Shown: positions 35,416 to 44,996, numbered from the stretch's first letter. The stretch is 64,000 nt of DNA from Azoarcus sp. TTM-91 (GCF_012911025.1 NZ_WUEI01000008.1:22365-86364); one strand, 5' to 3'. Notes: generated by a model not told the origin, from the sequence alone. Translations and numbers: made by a program.

Positions 35416-37901
35416 GCCCGGTCCTGCCCCGCATCTTCCTCGCCAGCCTGAAGCGCCGCCGGCTGGCGAGCGCGCTGTCCTTGCTGGCGATCGCGTTGGG
35501 GGTGGCACTGGGGCTGGCGGTGCAACTGATCCACGACGCCGCGCTGGGCGAGTTCGGCCGCGGTATCCGCCAGCTTGCCGGCGGAGCGGACCTGCAAGTG
35601 ATAGGCCCGCGCACCGGCTTCGACGAGCAGTTGTATTTCCAGCTGGCGCAGCGCGCCGAGGTCGCAACGGCCAGCCCGGTGGTCGAAGTGGATGCGCGCA
35701 TGCCTGGCCGCGAGGGCACGCTCAGGATCCTTGGCATCGACGTCTTCCGCCTCGCCGGCATTCAGCCGGAGCTGATGCCCTCCGCCGAAGGCAATGACAC
35801 CTTCGCCACACTGCGCCCGGAAGCGGTTTTTCTCAGCGCCGCCGCACGACGGGAGTTTCCCGGAAGCGCCGAGCTGATGCTGCAGTCCGGCACCGCGCTG
35901 CAGCGTCTCCGCATCGCCGGCGACGTGCCGGGCGCTGCCGGCCAGATGCTGGGGGTGATGGACATCGCCGCCGCCCAGGAACGCTTCGGCATGCTGGGCC
36001 GGCTGACGCGCATCGACCTGCGCCTGGCGGACGGCTCGAACAGGGCGCAGGCAATGCGGGCGCTGCAGCCGCTGCTGCCTGCCGGCGTGGTCCTGCGCCC
36101 TGCCGACGCGGCGGCGGGTGAGGCCGGCGTACTGTCGCGAGCCTATCGGGTCAACCTCACCATGCTGGCGGCGATCGCCTTGCTCACCGGTGGTTTTCTC
36201 GTCTTCTCCAGCCAGTTGCTGTCTGTCGTCCGACGCCGCCGGGAATTCGCCTTCCTGATGGCGCTGGGAATGACACGGCGCAGCCTGATGCGCGGCCTGC
36301 TTGCAGAAGGGGCGGTGCTGGGCCTGATCGGCGGAACCGCCGGAGTAGCGCTGGCCTACGGGCTGGCTGCACTCGCCTTCCGTTTCGTCGGCGCAGACCT
36401 CGGCGCCGGCTATTTCTCCGGCCTGAGGCCAGCGCTGGCCTTCTCGCCATTGGCCAGCGCGGCCTACCTGCTGCTCGGCGTGCTCGCCGGCGTGGCCGGC
36501 ACCTGGGTACCGGCGGCTGCTAGCCTGCGCATTCCGGTAGCACGCGGGCTGCATGCGGGCGAGGGGGCGAGCGAGGCCCTGGTCGCGCGCGCGCGTCCGA
36601 CGGCCGCGGCGGGCTTCTTGTTGGCGGCTTTCCTTCTGTGCCAGTTGCCGCCCTGGCAGAGCGTGCCCGCAGGCGGTTATCTGGCGATTGCCTGCCTGCT
36701 CGTCACCGCGGTGCTGCTGGTGCCGGTCGCAACACATCGACTGACCACGCTGCTGCAGCCGCGGCGCTCGCCAGTCCTCAGGCTGGCCACCGCAAGGCTG
36801 GCTGCGGCGCCCGGCCAGGCGATGGTCGCCAGCGCCGGCGTGGTCGCCAGCGTGGCATTGGCGGTGGCGATGGCGATCATGGTCAGCTCCTTCCGCTCGT
36901 CGGTAGATCACTGGCTGGATGCGGTGCTGCCGGCCGACCTTTATGTGCGCGCTTCCCTGGGCAGCGGCAGCGGCTTCCTCACCCCGGCGGACGTCGCCCG
37001 CATCGCAGCCGTGCCGGGCGTGGCCTCGGCGGACGCAGTCCGTGCCGACAGTGTGCGGCTGGACGCCCAACGGCCCGCTGTCACCCTGATCGCTCGCGCC
37101 GTCCATGGCGGCTGGGGTTTGCCCCTGGTCGCCGGCAGCCTGACCTACGAGGGCAACGGACAGCCGGCGTGGATCTCGGAGGCGGTGGCGGACCTGCACC
37201 GGCTCACCGTCGGGCAGCCCCTGGAGTTGCCGCTGGCCGGGGAGCCGCAACGCTTCGTGGTCGCCGGCATCTGGCGGGATTACGCGCGACAGAACGGCTC
37301 GGTGGTGATCGACCGCCAGCACTACATCCAACTCACCGGCGACGAGCGGATAAACGACCTCGCCCTGCGGCTGGCTGCCACGGCCGCCCCCGGCAGGGTC
37401 GCGGCAGACATACGGCAACACTTCGATGCAGACACGCTGGAGATTGCCGTACCGGCTGAAATCCGGCGCATCACCCTGGCGATCTTCGACCGAACCTTCT
37501 TCATCACTTACCTGATGGAAGCGGTGGCGGTGCTGATCGGCCTGTTCGGCGTCGCTACCACCTTTGCCGCCCTGAGCACCTCCCGCCGCGGCGAATTCGG
37601 CATGCTGCGCCATCTGGGCATGGCGCGGGCGGACATTGCCCGGCTGCTGGCGATGGAAGGGGCCTGGACAGCCGGGGTGGGCGTCCTCACCGGCATACTG
37701 GCCGGGCTGGCGGTAGCCTGGGTCTTGATCGAGGTGATCAATCGGCAGAGTTTTCACTGGAGCATGGATTTCCATTTGCCCTATTTGCCAGTGGCCGCCT
37801 TTGGCAGTGGCTTGGTGGTGCTCGCCGCAGCGGTCGCGGTGCTAGCCGGGCGCCGGGCGATGAGCCAAGCCGCGGTGCGCGCGGTCAGGGAGGACTGGTG
37901 A
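35412..37901 (+). CDS. Large FtsX-like ABC transporter permease
   Basis: An 829-residue inner-membrane protein with two FtsX modules. It has an N-terminal helix (LASALSLLAIALGVALGLAV), a long periplasmic MacB-like region, and a first helix set (LTMLAAIALLTGGFLVFSSQ, RRREFAFLMALGMTRRSLMR, a conserved permease loop). Central helices are GFLLAAFLLCQLPPW and YLAIACLLVTAVLLVPVA. A second periplasmic segment and a final set follow (FFITYLMEAVAVLIGLFGVA; SRRGEFGMLRHLGMARADIA). This double layout resembles YbbP or AttFG fused into one chain. MacB-class transporters drive mechanotransmission in the periplasm and do not necessarily move substrate across the inner membrane. Its stop overlaps the attH-like gene. 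Confidence 0.93.
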   Translation: MSPVLPRIFLASLKRRRLASALSLLAIALGVALGLAVQLIHDAALGEFGRGIRQLAGGADLQVIGPRTGFDEQLYFQLAQRAEVATASPVVEVDARMPGREGTLRILGIDVFRLAGIQPELMPSAEGNDTFATLRPEAVFLSAAARREFPGSAELMLQSGTALQRLRIAGDVPGAAGQMLGVMDIAAAQERFGMLGRLTRIDLRLADGSNRAQAMRALQPLLPAGVVLRPADAAAGEAGVLSRAYRVNLTMLAAIALLTGGFLVFSSQLLSVVRRRREFAFLMALGMTRRSLMRGLLAEGAVLGLIGGTAGVALAYGLAALAFRFVGADLGAGYFSGLRPALAFSPLASAAYLLLGVLAGVAGTWVPAAASLRIPVARGLHAGEGASEALVARARPTAAAGFLLAAFLLCQLPPWQSVPAGGYLAIACLLVTAVLLVPVATHRLTTLLQPRRSPVLRLATARLAAAPGQAMVASAGVVASVALAVAMAIMVSSFRSSVDHWLDAVLPADLYVRASLGSGSGFLTPADVARIAAVPGVASADAVRADSVRLDAQRPAVTLIARAVHGGWGLPLVAGSLTYEGNGQPAWISEAVADLHRLTVGQPLELPLAGEPQRFVVAGIWRDYARQNGSVVIDRQHYIQLTGDERINDLALRLAATAAPGRVAADIRQHFDADTLEIAVPAEIRRITLAIFDRTFFITYLMEAVAVLIGLFGVATTFAALSTSRRGEFGMLRHLGMARADIARLLAMEGAWTAGVGVLTGILAGLAVAWVLIEVINRQSFHWSMDFHLPYLPVAAFGSGLVVLAAAVAVLAGRRAMSQAAVRAVREDW

Positions 37902-39007
37902 TGAGGCGGCTGGTTGGCATGCTGCTTGGAGTGGCCGTGCTGATGCATGTCGGAGCCACGAAGGCGGCAGGCCTTGAAGGGGAGGGTGCCCCTTATCCCG
38001 AAGTCCATCCTGGTCGCAGCTTCAGCTTCCCGGCGGATCTGGGCGCGCACCCCGCCTTCCGCACCGAGTGGTGGTATGCCACCGGCTGGCTGGAGGACGA
38101 GTCTGGCCAGACGCGCGGCTTCCAAGTCACTTTCTTCCGGGTGCGCAGCCGCATCGGCGAGGGCAGCGCGAGCCGGTTCGCTCCCAGCCAGCTGATCATC
38201 GCCCACGCGGCCCTGGCGGACGCAGGGCTGGGACGCCTGCTGCATGCTGAGCGCAGTGCGCGGGCGCAGCCGCCGCTGGCGGGAGCGGAGGAGGGCCGTA
38301 CCCATGCCTGGATAGGCGACTGGCGCTTCTCCTTCGAAGACGGTCGCTATCGCGCCACCGCTCATGACCCCGCCTTCAGCCTTGACCTCGAATTGCATCC
38401 GGAAGGCCCGCCGCTGCTCAATGGCGAGGCTGGCTACAGCCGCAAGGCCCCCGCACCGCAGCACGCCAGCTATTACTACAGCCGCCCGCAGTTGGAGGTT
38501 GCCGGGGAGCTCACCCTCGCCGGCAAACGCCGCGCGGTGAAAGGCCACGCCTGGCTGGACCATGAGTGGTCCAGCGAAGTCATGCCGGCCGATGCAGCCG
38601 GCTGGGATTGGGTGGGCCTGAATCTGCTGGACGGCGGGGCGGTAATGGCCTTCCAGATGCGCGACCACGCGGGCAGACCCTTGTGGACCGCAGCAACCGT
38701 GCGCGAGGCGGGTGGTGAAACGCATCGCCTGCCGCCACAAGCGGTGAGCTTCCTGCCCGGAAGGCGCTGGCTCTCGCCGCGAACCGGTGCCGAATATCCG
38801 GTGGAGTGGAGCATCAGCCTGCAACTGCCCGGCGGGCACCGCACGCTTGATCTTCGGCCCTTGATGGACGACCAGGAACTGGATGGCCGGCGCTCCACTG
38901 GCGCGGTGTACTGGGAGGGCGCGGTAGCGGTTACGCGGCAGGACGGCACCACGCTGGGTCAGGGCTATCTGGAAATGACCGGCTACGCCAACCGGCCCCG
39001 CCTGTGA
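37898..39007 (+). CDS. AttH/CrtC-like secreted lipocalin-fold protein
   Basis: A 369-residue protein with a signal peptide (LVGMLLGVAVLMHVGATKAAG). Two lipocalin-like halves carry the family signatures HPAFRTEWWYATGWL, GFQVTFFRVR, YYYSRPQLEVAGELTLAGKR, GHAWLDHEWSSEVMP and GWDWVGLNLLDGGAVMAFQM. These define the AttH/carotenoid 1,2-hydratase (CrtC) superfamily, which folds as a double lipocalin and can bind isoprenoid lipid. It is the last gene of the ABC operon (ATGA overlap) and divergent from squalene synthesis. A role as periplasmic lipid carrier is inference. Confidence 0.92.
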   Translation: MMRRLVGMLLGVAVLMHVGATKAAGLEGEGAPYPEVHPGRSFSFPADLGAHPAFRTEWWYATGWLEDESGQTRGFQVTFFRVRSRIGEGSASRFAPSQLIIAHAALADAGLGRLLHAERSARAQPPLAGAEEGRTHAWIGDWRFSFEDGRYRATAHDPAFSLDLELHPEGPPLLNGEAGYSRKAPAPQHASYYYSRPQLEVAGELTLAGKRRAVKGHAWLDHEWSSEVMPADAAGWDWVGLNLLDGGAVMAFQMRDHAGRPLWTAATVREAGGETHRLPPQAVSFLPGRRWLSPRTGAEYPVEWSISLQLPGGHRTLDLRPLMDDQELDGRRSTGAVYWEGAVAVTRQDGTTLGQGYLEMTGYANRPRL

Positions 39008-39019
39008 CGCGGGGAGCGC

Positions 39020-41125
39020 TCAGATCGGCAGCGGCGGCACCGGCAGGCGCCATTCTTCGATGGCCTGCGGCAGCGCTATCGCCCGCCCTTGAGCATGGCT
39101 GAAGCCAAGGTCCGCCAGGCTGTCCAGCCAGAATGCCTCCTCCACCTCGGAGGCAATGGCGTTGATCCCGAGGACAGCTGCCATGCCGCAAAGCGCCTGG
39201 CTTAGACGGTAGCCGGCCTCGAGACCGTAGGCCTCCACCAGCCCCTTGAAGCTGATCTTGATGTAATCCGGGCGCAGCTCGCTCAAATACCCCACCTTGT
39301 TGCCATCCACCCGCTCCAGTGCAACCCGGTGGCCGGCCCGGCGCGCAGCCTCCACCAGCTTGATGCTGGCCTCAGGCTGCTGTTCGGCAATGGAAATCGG
39401 GAACTCCAGCAGGACCTGCCGGGGCAGTAACGCGTGCCGACGCAGATGATTGCCGAGTTGGGCGAGGTAAGTAGCCGCATCCAGGATGGACGCCTCGCTG
39501 AGATTGAGCCCGAAGCTGAGCGTGACGCCGCGGCCGATCTCCCGCTGATGCCGGGCAATCGATGCGCAAGCATGCGAGGCCACCCAGTCGTCAAGATCCA
39601 CCGCAGTGCCGCTCAGTGCAAACTGGTGCAGCGAAGCCTGCGGTGGGTGAGGGCGCCCTTCGTCGTCCGCCAGCCGCAGCAGCACCTCGAGCAAGGGCTC
39701 CTCGCTGCCGCACAGTGGCAGCACCGCCTGGGCATGCAGCATCAACCGATCCCGGACCAGGCTGCCGACGGGCACCGGCGTGAAATCGCTCCGAGCTTCA
39801 TGCTCGGTGTTGCTGCCCGAGGCGGGGTCATGCTCGACGATGCGGTTGCGGCCATTCTTCTTGGCTGCATAGCAGGCCATGTCCGCGGCGGCGAGTACGT
39901 CGGAAGCACTGTCCAGGCTGCCGTCGATGCGGATCAAGCCGATGCTGGCCCCCACCGAGAAGTGCTTGCCGTCCCACTGGAACCGGTAGCTGGCCACCGC
40001 CTCCCTCAGGCTTTCCGCGATGCGCTGGGCGTCTCCGCCCTGGCAGCGGCGCAGCAACAGCGCGAACTCATCGCCGCCAACACGGCAGACCATGTCCTCG
40101 TTGCGCACCCGCAGGCGAACGATGCGAGCGATGTGGCGGAGCAACTCGTCGCCCGCCGCATGGCCACAGCTGTCATTGACGATCTTGAAGCGGTCCAGGT
40201 CGATGAAGCACAGCACGCAGTTGTCACCCGCCCGCCGGGAACTGGCGACAGCCTCTTCCAGCGCTTGCTCGAAAGCACGGCGGTTAGGCAGATCGGTCAA
40301 GGGATCGTGCAGGGCCTGATGGGCAAGCTGCGCGGTGGCCGCATCCACCTTGGCCTGCAAGGTCTTGTGGGCGTCCTCGATGGACCGGGCCATGGCATTG
40401 AAACCCGTCTCGAGGGCGCGCAACTCGTCACTGGAGGCACTGTCCTGCACGGTAACGTCCAGCCGGCCACCGGCGATCTGGGTAACAGCCTCCACCAAGC
40501 GTGCCACCGGCTCGCCCACCGAGCGGGCCAACCTCAGCGCAAGTGTGGCCGTGAGCGCAAGGCCGAAGGCGACCAGAAAGATGGTGCTGAGTACGACTTC
40601 CGTCTTACGTTGGGTCAGTGGATGGGTGTCCATCTCCACATGCACCCAGCCCACCGGGGCGGAACTCGCGGCCGGGGCACCGCCGGGCAGCAGCAGGTCA
40701 TCCAGGTCCAGGGGTGCCGGCTGTACCGGCACGACGACCGCAAGGCGCCCTCCTTCGGGGAAGTAATCCTGTGTCCTGCGCACCACTACGATCTGGGCGT
40801 TGTCCAGCGGCGTCAAACGGCCGCTGACAGCCAGCACACGGCCTTCGCTGCCGTACACCGCGGCGGCGACTACATCCCGCTGACCCAGCGCAGCCTGAAG
40901 CAGGCTGCCCAGGCTGGCCCGATTGCCAGTGATGACGCCATATTCAGCCGCTGGCGCGAGAAAGCTCGCGATGCCGATACCGCGCTCGCGCAGACCTTCG
41001 TCCAGCGCGCGAGTACCACTGATGAGGAACAGGACTGTGACCGCACAGGTGATCAACGCTGCCGGCAATAAAGCCACCAACAGTACGCGCTGCCTGAGCG
41101 AAAGTGAGGAAAACCGCCTCAACAC
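39020..41125 (-). CDS. Membrane diguanylate cyclase with HAMP and a degenerate EAL domain
   Basis: A 701-residue protein. A GTG start at 41125 has AAGGA upstream. Membrane helices near 14-36 and 180-200 flank a periplasmic sensor region. HAMP follows (LRLARSVGEPVARLVEAVTQ), then GGDEF at about 280-430. This has an intact catalytic motif RVGGDEFALLL and an RxxD inhibitory site five residues before it (RNED), so it should make c-di-GMP with product inhibition. The C-terminal EAL-like domain has lost its catalytic residues. EVLLRL replaces EALxR, ISFKG stands where the metal ligands lie, and VDGNKVGYLS replaces DDFGTGxSSL. It is probably a c-di-GMP effector or scaffold and not a phosphodiesterase. 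It lies 151 bases downstream of the TonB-dependent receptor. Confidence 0.93.
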   Translation of the reverse strand: MLRRFSSLSLRQRVLLVALLPAALITCAVTVLFLISGTRALDEGLRERGIGIASFLAPAAEYGVITGNRASLGSLLQAALGQRDVVAAAVYGSEGRVLAVSGRLTPLDNAQIVVVRRTQDYFPEGGRLAVVVPVQPAPLDLDDLLLPGGAPAASSAPVGWVHVEMDTHPLTQRKTEVVLSTIFLVAFGLALTATLALRLARSVGEPVARLVEAVTQIAGGRLDVTVQDSASSDELRALETGFNAMARSIEDAHKTLQAKVDAATAQLAHQALHDPLTDLPNRRAFEQALEEAVASSRRAGDNCVLCFIDLDRFKIVNDSCGHAAGDELLRHIARIVRLRVRNEDMVCRVGGDEFALLLRRCQGGDAQRIAESLREAVASYRFQWDGKHFSVGASIGLIRIDGSLDSASDVLAAADMACYAAKKNGRNRIVEHDPASGSNTEHEARSDFTPVPVGSLVRDRLMLHAQAVLPLCGSEEPLLEVLLRLADDEGRPHPPQASLHQFALSGTAVDLDDWVASHACASIARHQREIGRGVTLSFGLNLSEASILDAATYLAQLGNHLRRHALLPRQVLLEFPISIAEQQPEASIKLVEAARRAGHRVALERVDGNKVGYLSELRPDYIKISFKGLVEAYGLEAGYRLSQALCGMAAVLGINAIASEVEEAFWLDSLADLGFSHAQGRAIALPQAIEEWRLPVPPLPI

Positions 41126-41276
41126 CTATCCTTGATCCCGCAAATGAAAGCATGCCGCCCAGCCAGGTGCGTGACCTTTGAGGAGGGCGGTGGGAAAGAG
41201 GGGGCCAAGACTGCCACCACGCAAGAGAAACGAGCCTCTTACCGTCGCAACCACACTTCAGCAGCTAAGGTCCGCT

Positions 41277-43292
41277 TTACCAGCCCAACCGTAACGACGC
41301 GAAAATGCGCGGTTCATGACGGAAATTCTCCTCGTGGAATTCAGGATAGGCGCCCCCAAGGCTTTGCGCAGTAATGGAGAACTCATTCTCCGACCCGGTC
41401 GCACCAAAGCCTTTTGCGAGCTTTATGTCGAAGCGGTCCCGGGCTGGCACCTTGCCACCGTCGTTGAGCCACGACATTTCACTATTGTGATAGTAACCGA
41501 GGCTGAAACGCCAGCGTTGTGGCAGTTCCTTGATCAGGAGCAGAGAAGTGAGGGAGGAGGGTGCGCTGTCCACCAGGCTGGCGTCAGGTACATAGCCATC
41601 CTCGCGGATCTTCACGAAAGCCTGGGAGAGGAGGGCGCGGCCAATGCCAGGGACTTTCCAGTCTATGCCCAGTTCGAGGCCATGCATGATGAATGCACCG
41701 CTATTCAAGAACATGAAGTTCCTGTCTGAACGAGGAGGGGTCGCGAAGTTCTCGGGCGGAGGGACTGGACAGAGCCTCCGGAGACTGCTGTAGCTGCATG
41801 TTTGGTCATCGAGATAACGCGAGTAGCGCTCATGAAAGTAGCGCGTATCGACATTAAGTCCCAAGGCCGGGAAGCGGGCCAGATAGCCGATTTCACTGTA
41901 ACGCACCTTCTCCGGTTCGACTTTGAGGCCGGCCCGATAGAAGACCCTCAAAATTTCGCCATTGTTCTGCAGGGTTTCAAACGAATCCGACTCCATGAAT
42001 GACGGCGCTCGATAGGCTGTCCCAGTCGAGAGCCGGAGAGCTGAGGTTTCGGTCAGCGCGAAATTGAGGGCCAAGCGAGGCGAGAACAGGGAGCCACTGT
42101 AATCATGCCGCTCGAAGGTTCCACCCGCGTTGATCGAAAGCGCCTGTAGTGGCTGCCATGTCACGCTGCCAAAGGTCTGCCATTGACGGGCGACGATCGT
42201 CCTGCCTGTGGAGAAGTAGCGCTCGGACTCCGCAGTGTCACGGCGAACTCCCGCCCCGACCAAGACATGCCAGTGCGGATTAAACCGCTTGGTTAGCTGA
42301 AGCTCGAGATCGTCTCTGGTGGTGTCTATGTCACCATTTGCCGGAACCCGCGGATCATTTCCCTCACCTGCCAGCCAATCCCCACGAACGCTACGTCCCT
42401 GGTGGTAATACTGGAGAGAAAACTCCGACTCCGCATCGAAACTCCGTACCCAGGCAAGATGCAGATAGTTTTCCTCCAGCTTCTCGGTGCGGATCGGATA
42501 GTTGTTCGCGCTCGCAGCGGGATAACCACGCCGATCGACACCGGCAGTCGCGCCGAACTGCAAGCGGATGGAGTCCTGCGGCGAAAGGTGGGCCGAAAAC
42601 TGGGAGTTCAGGACCTTGCGGACGATGGACTCGGACGATTGATCGTCATGGCTGCGGAAGTTGTCCGCGGTACGCCTGGAAGCAGTGATGCGCCAGTCGA
42701 GGGGCGTGCCGCCTTGGCTGTTCAGCCGGACCCCCACGTCGCGGATGTTCGGCTCGCCGAAACGTGCGATGAACGCAGCGCCGCTTTCGCTCGCCGTCGC
42801 ACGGGTGATGATGTTCACTACGCCCTGGAACGCGTTTGCCCCATAGGCCGCGCCGTTGGGGCCACGTACGACTTCGATGCGCTCGATGTCATCGACACGT
42901 AGCGGAATATCTTGCCAATTTACGTTGCCCCACAACGGATTGTTGATGGTCCTTCCATCCACCAGCACCTTGATCCTGCGTCCGTAGGCGTCGCCCACAC
43001 CATGATTGGCGATGGTCGGCGAACCATCCGGCCAGTCGGCGACGAGGAACCCCGGCGCGAGACGAAGAATGTCGTGGATTTCGGTAAAACCAGAGGCGTC
43101 TATGGCCTCGCGGTCGATGACCGTCACCGGCGCAGGAGCATCCAGCGGGGACTGGGCCATCCGTGAAGCGGTAAGGACGATGGGCAGATCGTCAAAAAAG
43201 AGATCTGAGTCCGTCTGGCCCCAACCGGAACTGGAGACACCTGTCCCGATGGCAGCCAGCAGTGCGCCCATCCCGAGTTGCCGCCGTCGCAT
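41277..43292 (-). CDS. TonB-dependent outer-membrane receptor
   Basis: A 671-residue receptor. The start at 43292 gives a signal peptide (MRRRQLGMGALLAAIGTGVS, cleaved near GWGQ). A TonB-box-like DLPIVLTASR is followed by the plug (PLDAPAPVTVIDREAIDASG; DILRLAPGFLVA; IKVLVDGRTINNPLWGNVNW; IERIEVVRGPNGAAYGANAF QGVVNIIT). A 22-strand barrel then ends FASLRLGW. Plug motifs are canonical. The substrate cannot be read from the sequence. The gene begins 68 bases after tRNA-Leu(UAG) and is visibly less GC-rich than genes to its left, so acquisition at the tRNA is possible. The GGDEF protein follows on the same strand and may be co-transcribed. Confidence 0.94.
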   Translation of the reverse strand: MRRRQLGMGALLAAIGTGVSSSGWGQTDSDLFFDDLPIVLTASRMAQSPLDAPAPVTVIDREAIDASGFTEIHDILRLAPGFLVADWPDGSPTIANHGVGDAYGRRIKVLVDGRTINNPLWGNVNWQDIPLRVDDIERIEVVRGPNGAAYGANAFQGVVNIITRATASESGAAFIARFGEPNIRDVGVRLNSQGGTPLDWRITASRRTADNFRSHDDQSSESIVRKVLNSQFSAHLSPQDSIRLQFGATAGVDRRGYPAASANNYPIRTEKLEENYLHLAWVRSFDAESEFSLQYYHQGRSVRGDWLAGEGNDPRVPANGDIDTTRDDLELQLTKRFNPHWHVLVGAGVRRDTAESERYFSTGRTIVARQWQTFGSVTWQPLQALSINAGGTFERHDYSGSLFSPRLALNFALTETSALRLSTGTAYRAPSFMESDSFETLQNNGEILRVFYRAGLKVEPEKVRYSEIGYLARFPALGLNVDTRYFHERYSRYLDDQTCSYSSLRRLCPVPPPENFATPPRSDRNFMFLNSGAFIMHGLELGIDWKVPGIGRALLSQAFVKIREDGYVPDASLVDSAPSSLTSLLLIKELPQRWRFSLGYYHNSEMSWLNDGGKVPARDRFDIKLAKGFGATGSENEFSITAQSLGGAYPEFHEENFRHEPRIFASLRLGW

Positions 43293-43360
43293 GATGGGGC
43301 CAACCCTCCCTGTGGTATTCGTTTCTTCTTCTTGTCCTGCAGGACGTATCACAGCGATTC

Positions 43361-43445
43361 TGGTGCGAGGGAAGAGACTCGAACTCTCACGCCTTACGGC
43401 GCTGGAACCTAAATCCAGTGCGTCTACCAATTCCGCCACCCTCGC
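43361..43445 (-). tRNA. tRNA-Leu (anticodon UAG)
   Basis: The minus-strand sequence GCGAGGGTGGCGGAATTGG starts a class II tRNA. The anticodon stem CTGGA/TCCAG encloses TTTAGGT (anticodon TAG). A long variable arm (CGCCGTAAGGCGT), GTTCGAG in the T loop, acceptor CCCTCGC, discriminator A and an encoded CCA (TGG at 43361-43363) complete it. Confidence 0.97.
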
Positions 43446-43475
43446 ATCAACGCGCCAGCGTTGAGGCCGGCGCGA

Positions 43476-43481
43476 ATTATA
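43476..43481 (-). promoter_or_regulatory. -10 element of tRNA-Leu(UAG)
   Basis: Perfect TATAAT on the minus strand, 30 bases before the mature tRNA 5' end, giving a plausible short leader for RNase P. The -35 region is weak by eye. Confidence 0.65.
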
Positions 43482-43628
43482 CATCGGGCCACTTCAGCAA
43501 AAGCTATGGAAAGAGTCATAGCCGATACACAAGCTATTTCGGTCAAACCAAAAACCGCGATAATTTGTATTATGTAAACTTTTAAGCAAGGTAGCTCCCG
43601 GCAACTTCCAGGCGGACCGCCATGCGTC

Positions 43629-44996
43629 TTAACCAAAAATCTCCGTCGAAAGCGCTTCTTCCAACCGATCCACCGCGAACACCCGCATCCCTTCCACCGC
43701 CTGTTTGGGCGCGTTCGCCTTCGGAACGATTGCTGAGGTGAAGCCCAGTTTCGCTGCTTCGCGCAGGCGCTCCTGGCCCCGCGGCGCCGGCCGGATTTCA
43801 CCCGCCAGCCCGACCTCACCAAAAATGGCCAGGCCCTTGTCCAGGGGCTTGTTCTTGAGCGATGACACGATGGCAAAAAGGATCGCAAGATCCGCCGCGG
43901 GCTCGGATATCTTCACGCCGCCCACCGCATTGACAAACACGTCCTGGTCGAAGCAGACGACTCCCGCGTGCCTGTGCAGCACCGCGAGCAACATGGCCAG
44001 CCGGTTTTGCTCCAGGCCGACGGATAACCGGCGTGGATTAGGCGTATGTGCACTATCCACAAGCGCCTGGATTTCCACCAGCAAGGGGCGCGTTCCCTCC
44101 TGGGTAACCAAGACGCAGCTGCCTGGCACCTGCTGGCTGTGCTGGGAAAGGAAAATGGCGGACGGATTGGAGACGCCTCTCAACCCCCGCTCGGTCATGG
44201 CGAAGACCCCGAGTTCATTCACCGCCCCAAAGCGATTCTTGAACGCGCGCACCAGGCGGAAACTGGAATGGGTATCGCCTTCGAAATAGAGGACGGTATC
44301 GACGATGTGCTCAAGCACCCGCGGGCCTGCCAGCGTCCCATCCTTCGTCACATGGCCGACGAGGATCAGGGCGGTGCCACTTTGTTTGGCGAAGCGCGTA
44401 AGTTGGGCCGCGCACTCCCGCACTTGGGCGACGGAACCTGGCGCCGACTGCAAGGCCTCGGAGTAGATGGTCTGGATGGAGTCGATCACGGCCACCCGAG
44501 GTTTCGCGGTGTTCAGGGTCGCCAGGATGCGCTCCAGATTGATTTCAGGCAGCAACTGCAAACCTTCCGTGCGAACCTGCAGGCGCAGCGCTCGCAACGC
44601 AACCTGCTCGCCCGATTCCTCGCCGCTCACGTACACCACTGGATGCTGCCCGGCCAGCTGACACAGTGCCTGCAGCAGCAGCGTCGATTTGCCTATCCCG
44701 GGATCACCCCCGATCAGCACGACACCGCCGGCAACCAGCCCTCCGCCAAGCACCCTGTCGAACTCATCGATGCCGGTGGGTGTGCGAGGCTCTTCCCTGG
44801 GCTCCAGCGCGGAGAGGGGCTGAAGCTTGCCGACGTTGCCGGCCAGAGCGGCGAAACGGCCGTTGCCGCCTCCCCCCTGCTCCACCACGCCTTCCACCAG
44901 AGTATTCCACGCCTGGCACTGGGGGCACTGGCCCTGCCAGCGTAATACCTGGGCTCCGCATTCAGTACAGATAAAGGCCGTCTTGGTCTTTGCCAT
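43629..44996 (-). CDS. radA: RadA, DNA repair/branch-migration ATPase
   Basis: A 455-residue protein with the three RadA parts. The first is a C4 zinc finger (ICTECGAQVLRWQGQCPQCQ). The second is a RecA-like core: Walker A GGDPGIGKSTLLLQ, YVSGEESGEQVALRALRL and the RadA-specific KNRFGAVNELG. The third is a C-terminal Lon-type domain (DVFVNAVGGVKISEPAADLA; GLAGEIRPAPRGQERLREAA). It promotes branch migration in recombinational repair. The start at 44996 overlaps the stop of the LysR gene as TGATG; a GTG one codon earlier is also possible. Confidence 0.97.
   Translation of the reverse strand: MAKTKTAFICTECGAQVLRWQGQCPQCQAWNTLVEGVVEQGGGGNGRFAALAGNVGKLQPLSALEPREEPRTPTGIDEFDRVLGGGLVAGGVVLIGGDPGIGKSTLLLQALCQLAGQHPVVYVSGEESGEQVALRALRLQVRTEGLQLLPEINLERILATLNTAKPRVAVIDSIQTIYSEALQSAPGSVAQVRECAAQLTRFAKQSGTALILVGHVTKDGTLAGPRVLEHIVDTVLYFEGDTHSSFRLVRAFKNRFGAVNELGVFAMTERGLRGVSNPSAIFLSQHSQQVPGSCVLVTQEGTRPLLVEIQALVDSAHTPNPRRLSVGLEQNRLAMLLAVLHRHAGVVCFDQDVFVNAVGGVKISEPAADLAILFAIVSSLKNKPLDKGLAIFGEVGLAGEIRPAPRGQERLREAAKLGFTSAIVPKANAPKQAVEGMRVFAVDRLEEALSTEIFG

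Noticed and set aside
43361..43445. tRNA-Leu as a confirmed phage/island attachment site
   Set aside because: No integrase and no repeated tRNA 3' end were found by eye; kept only as a suspicion in the findings.
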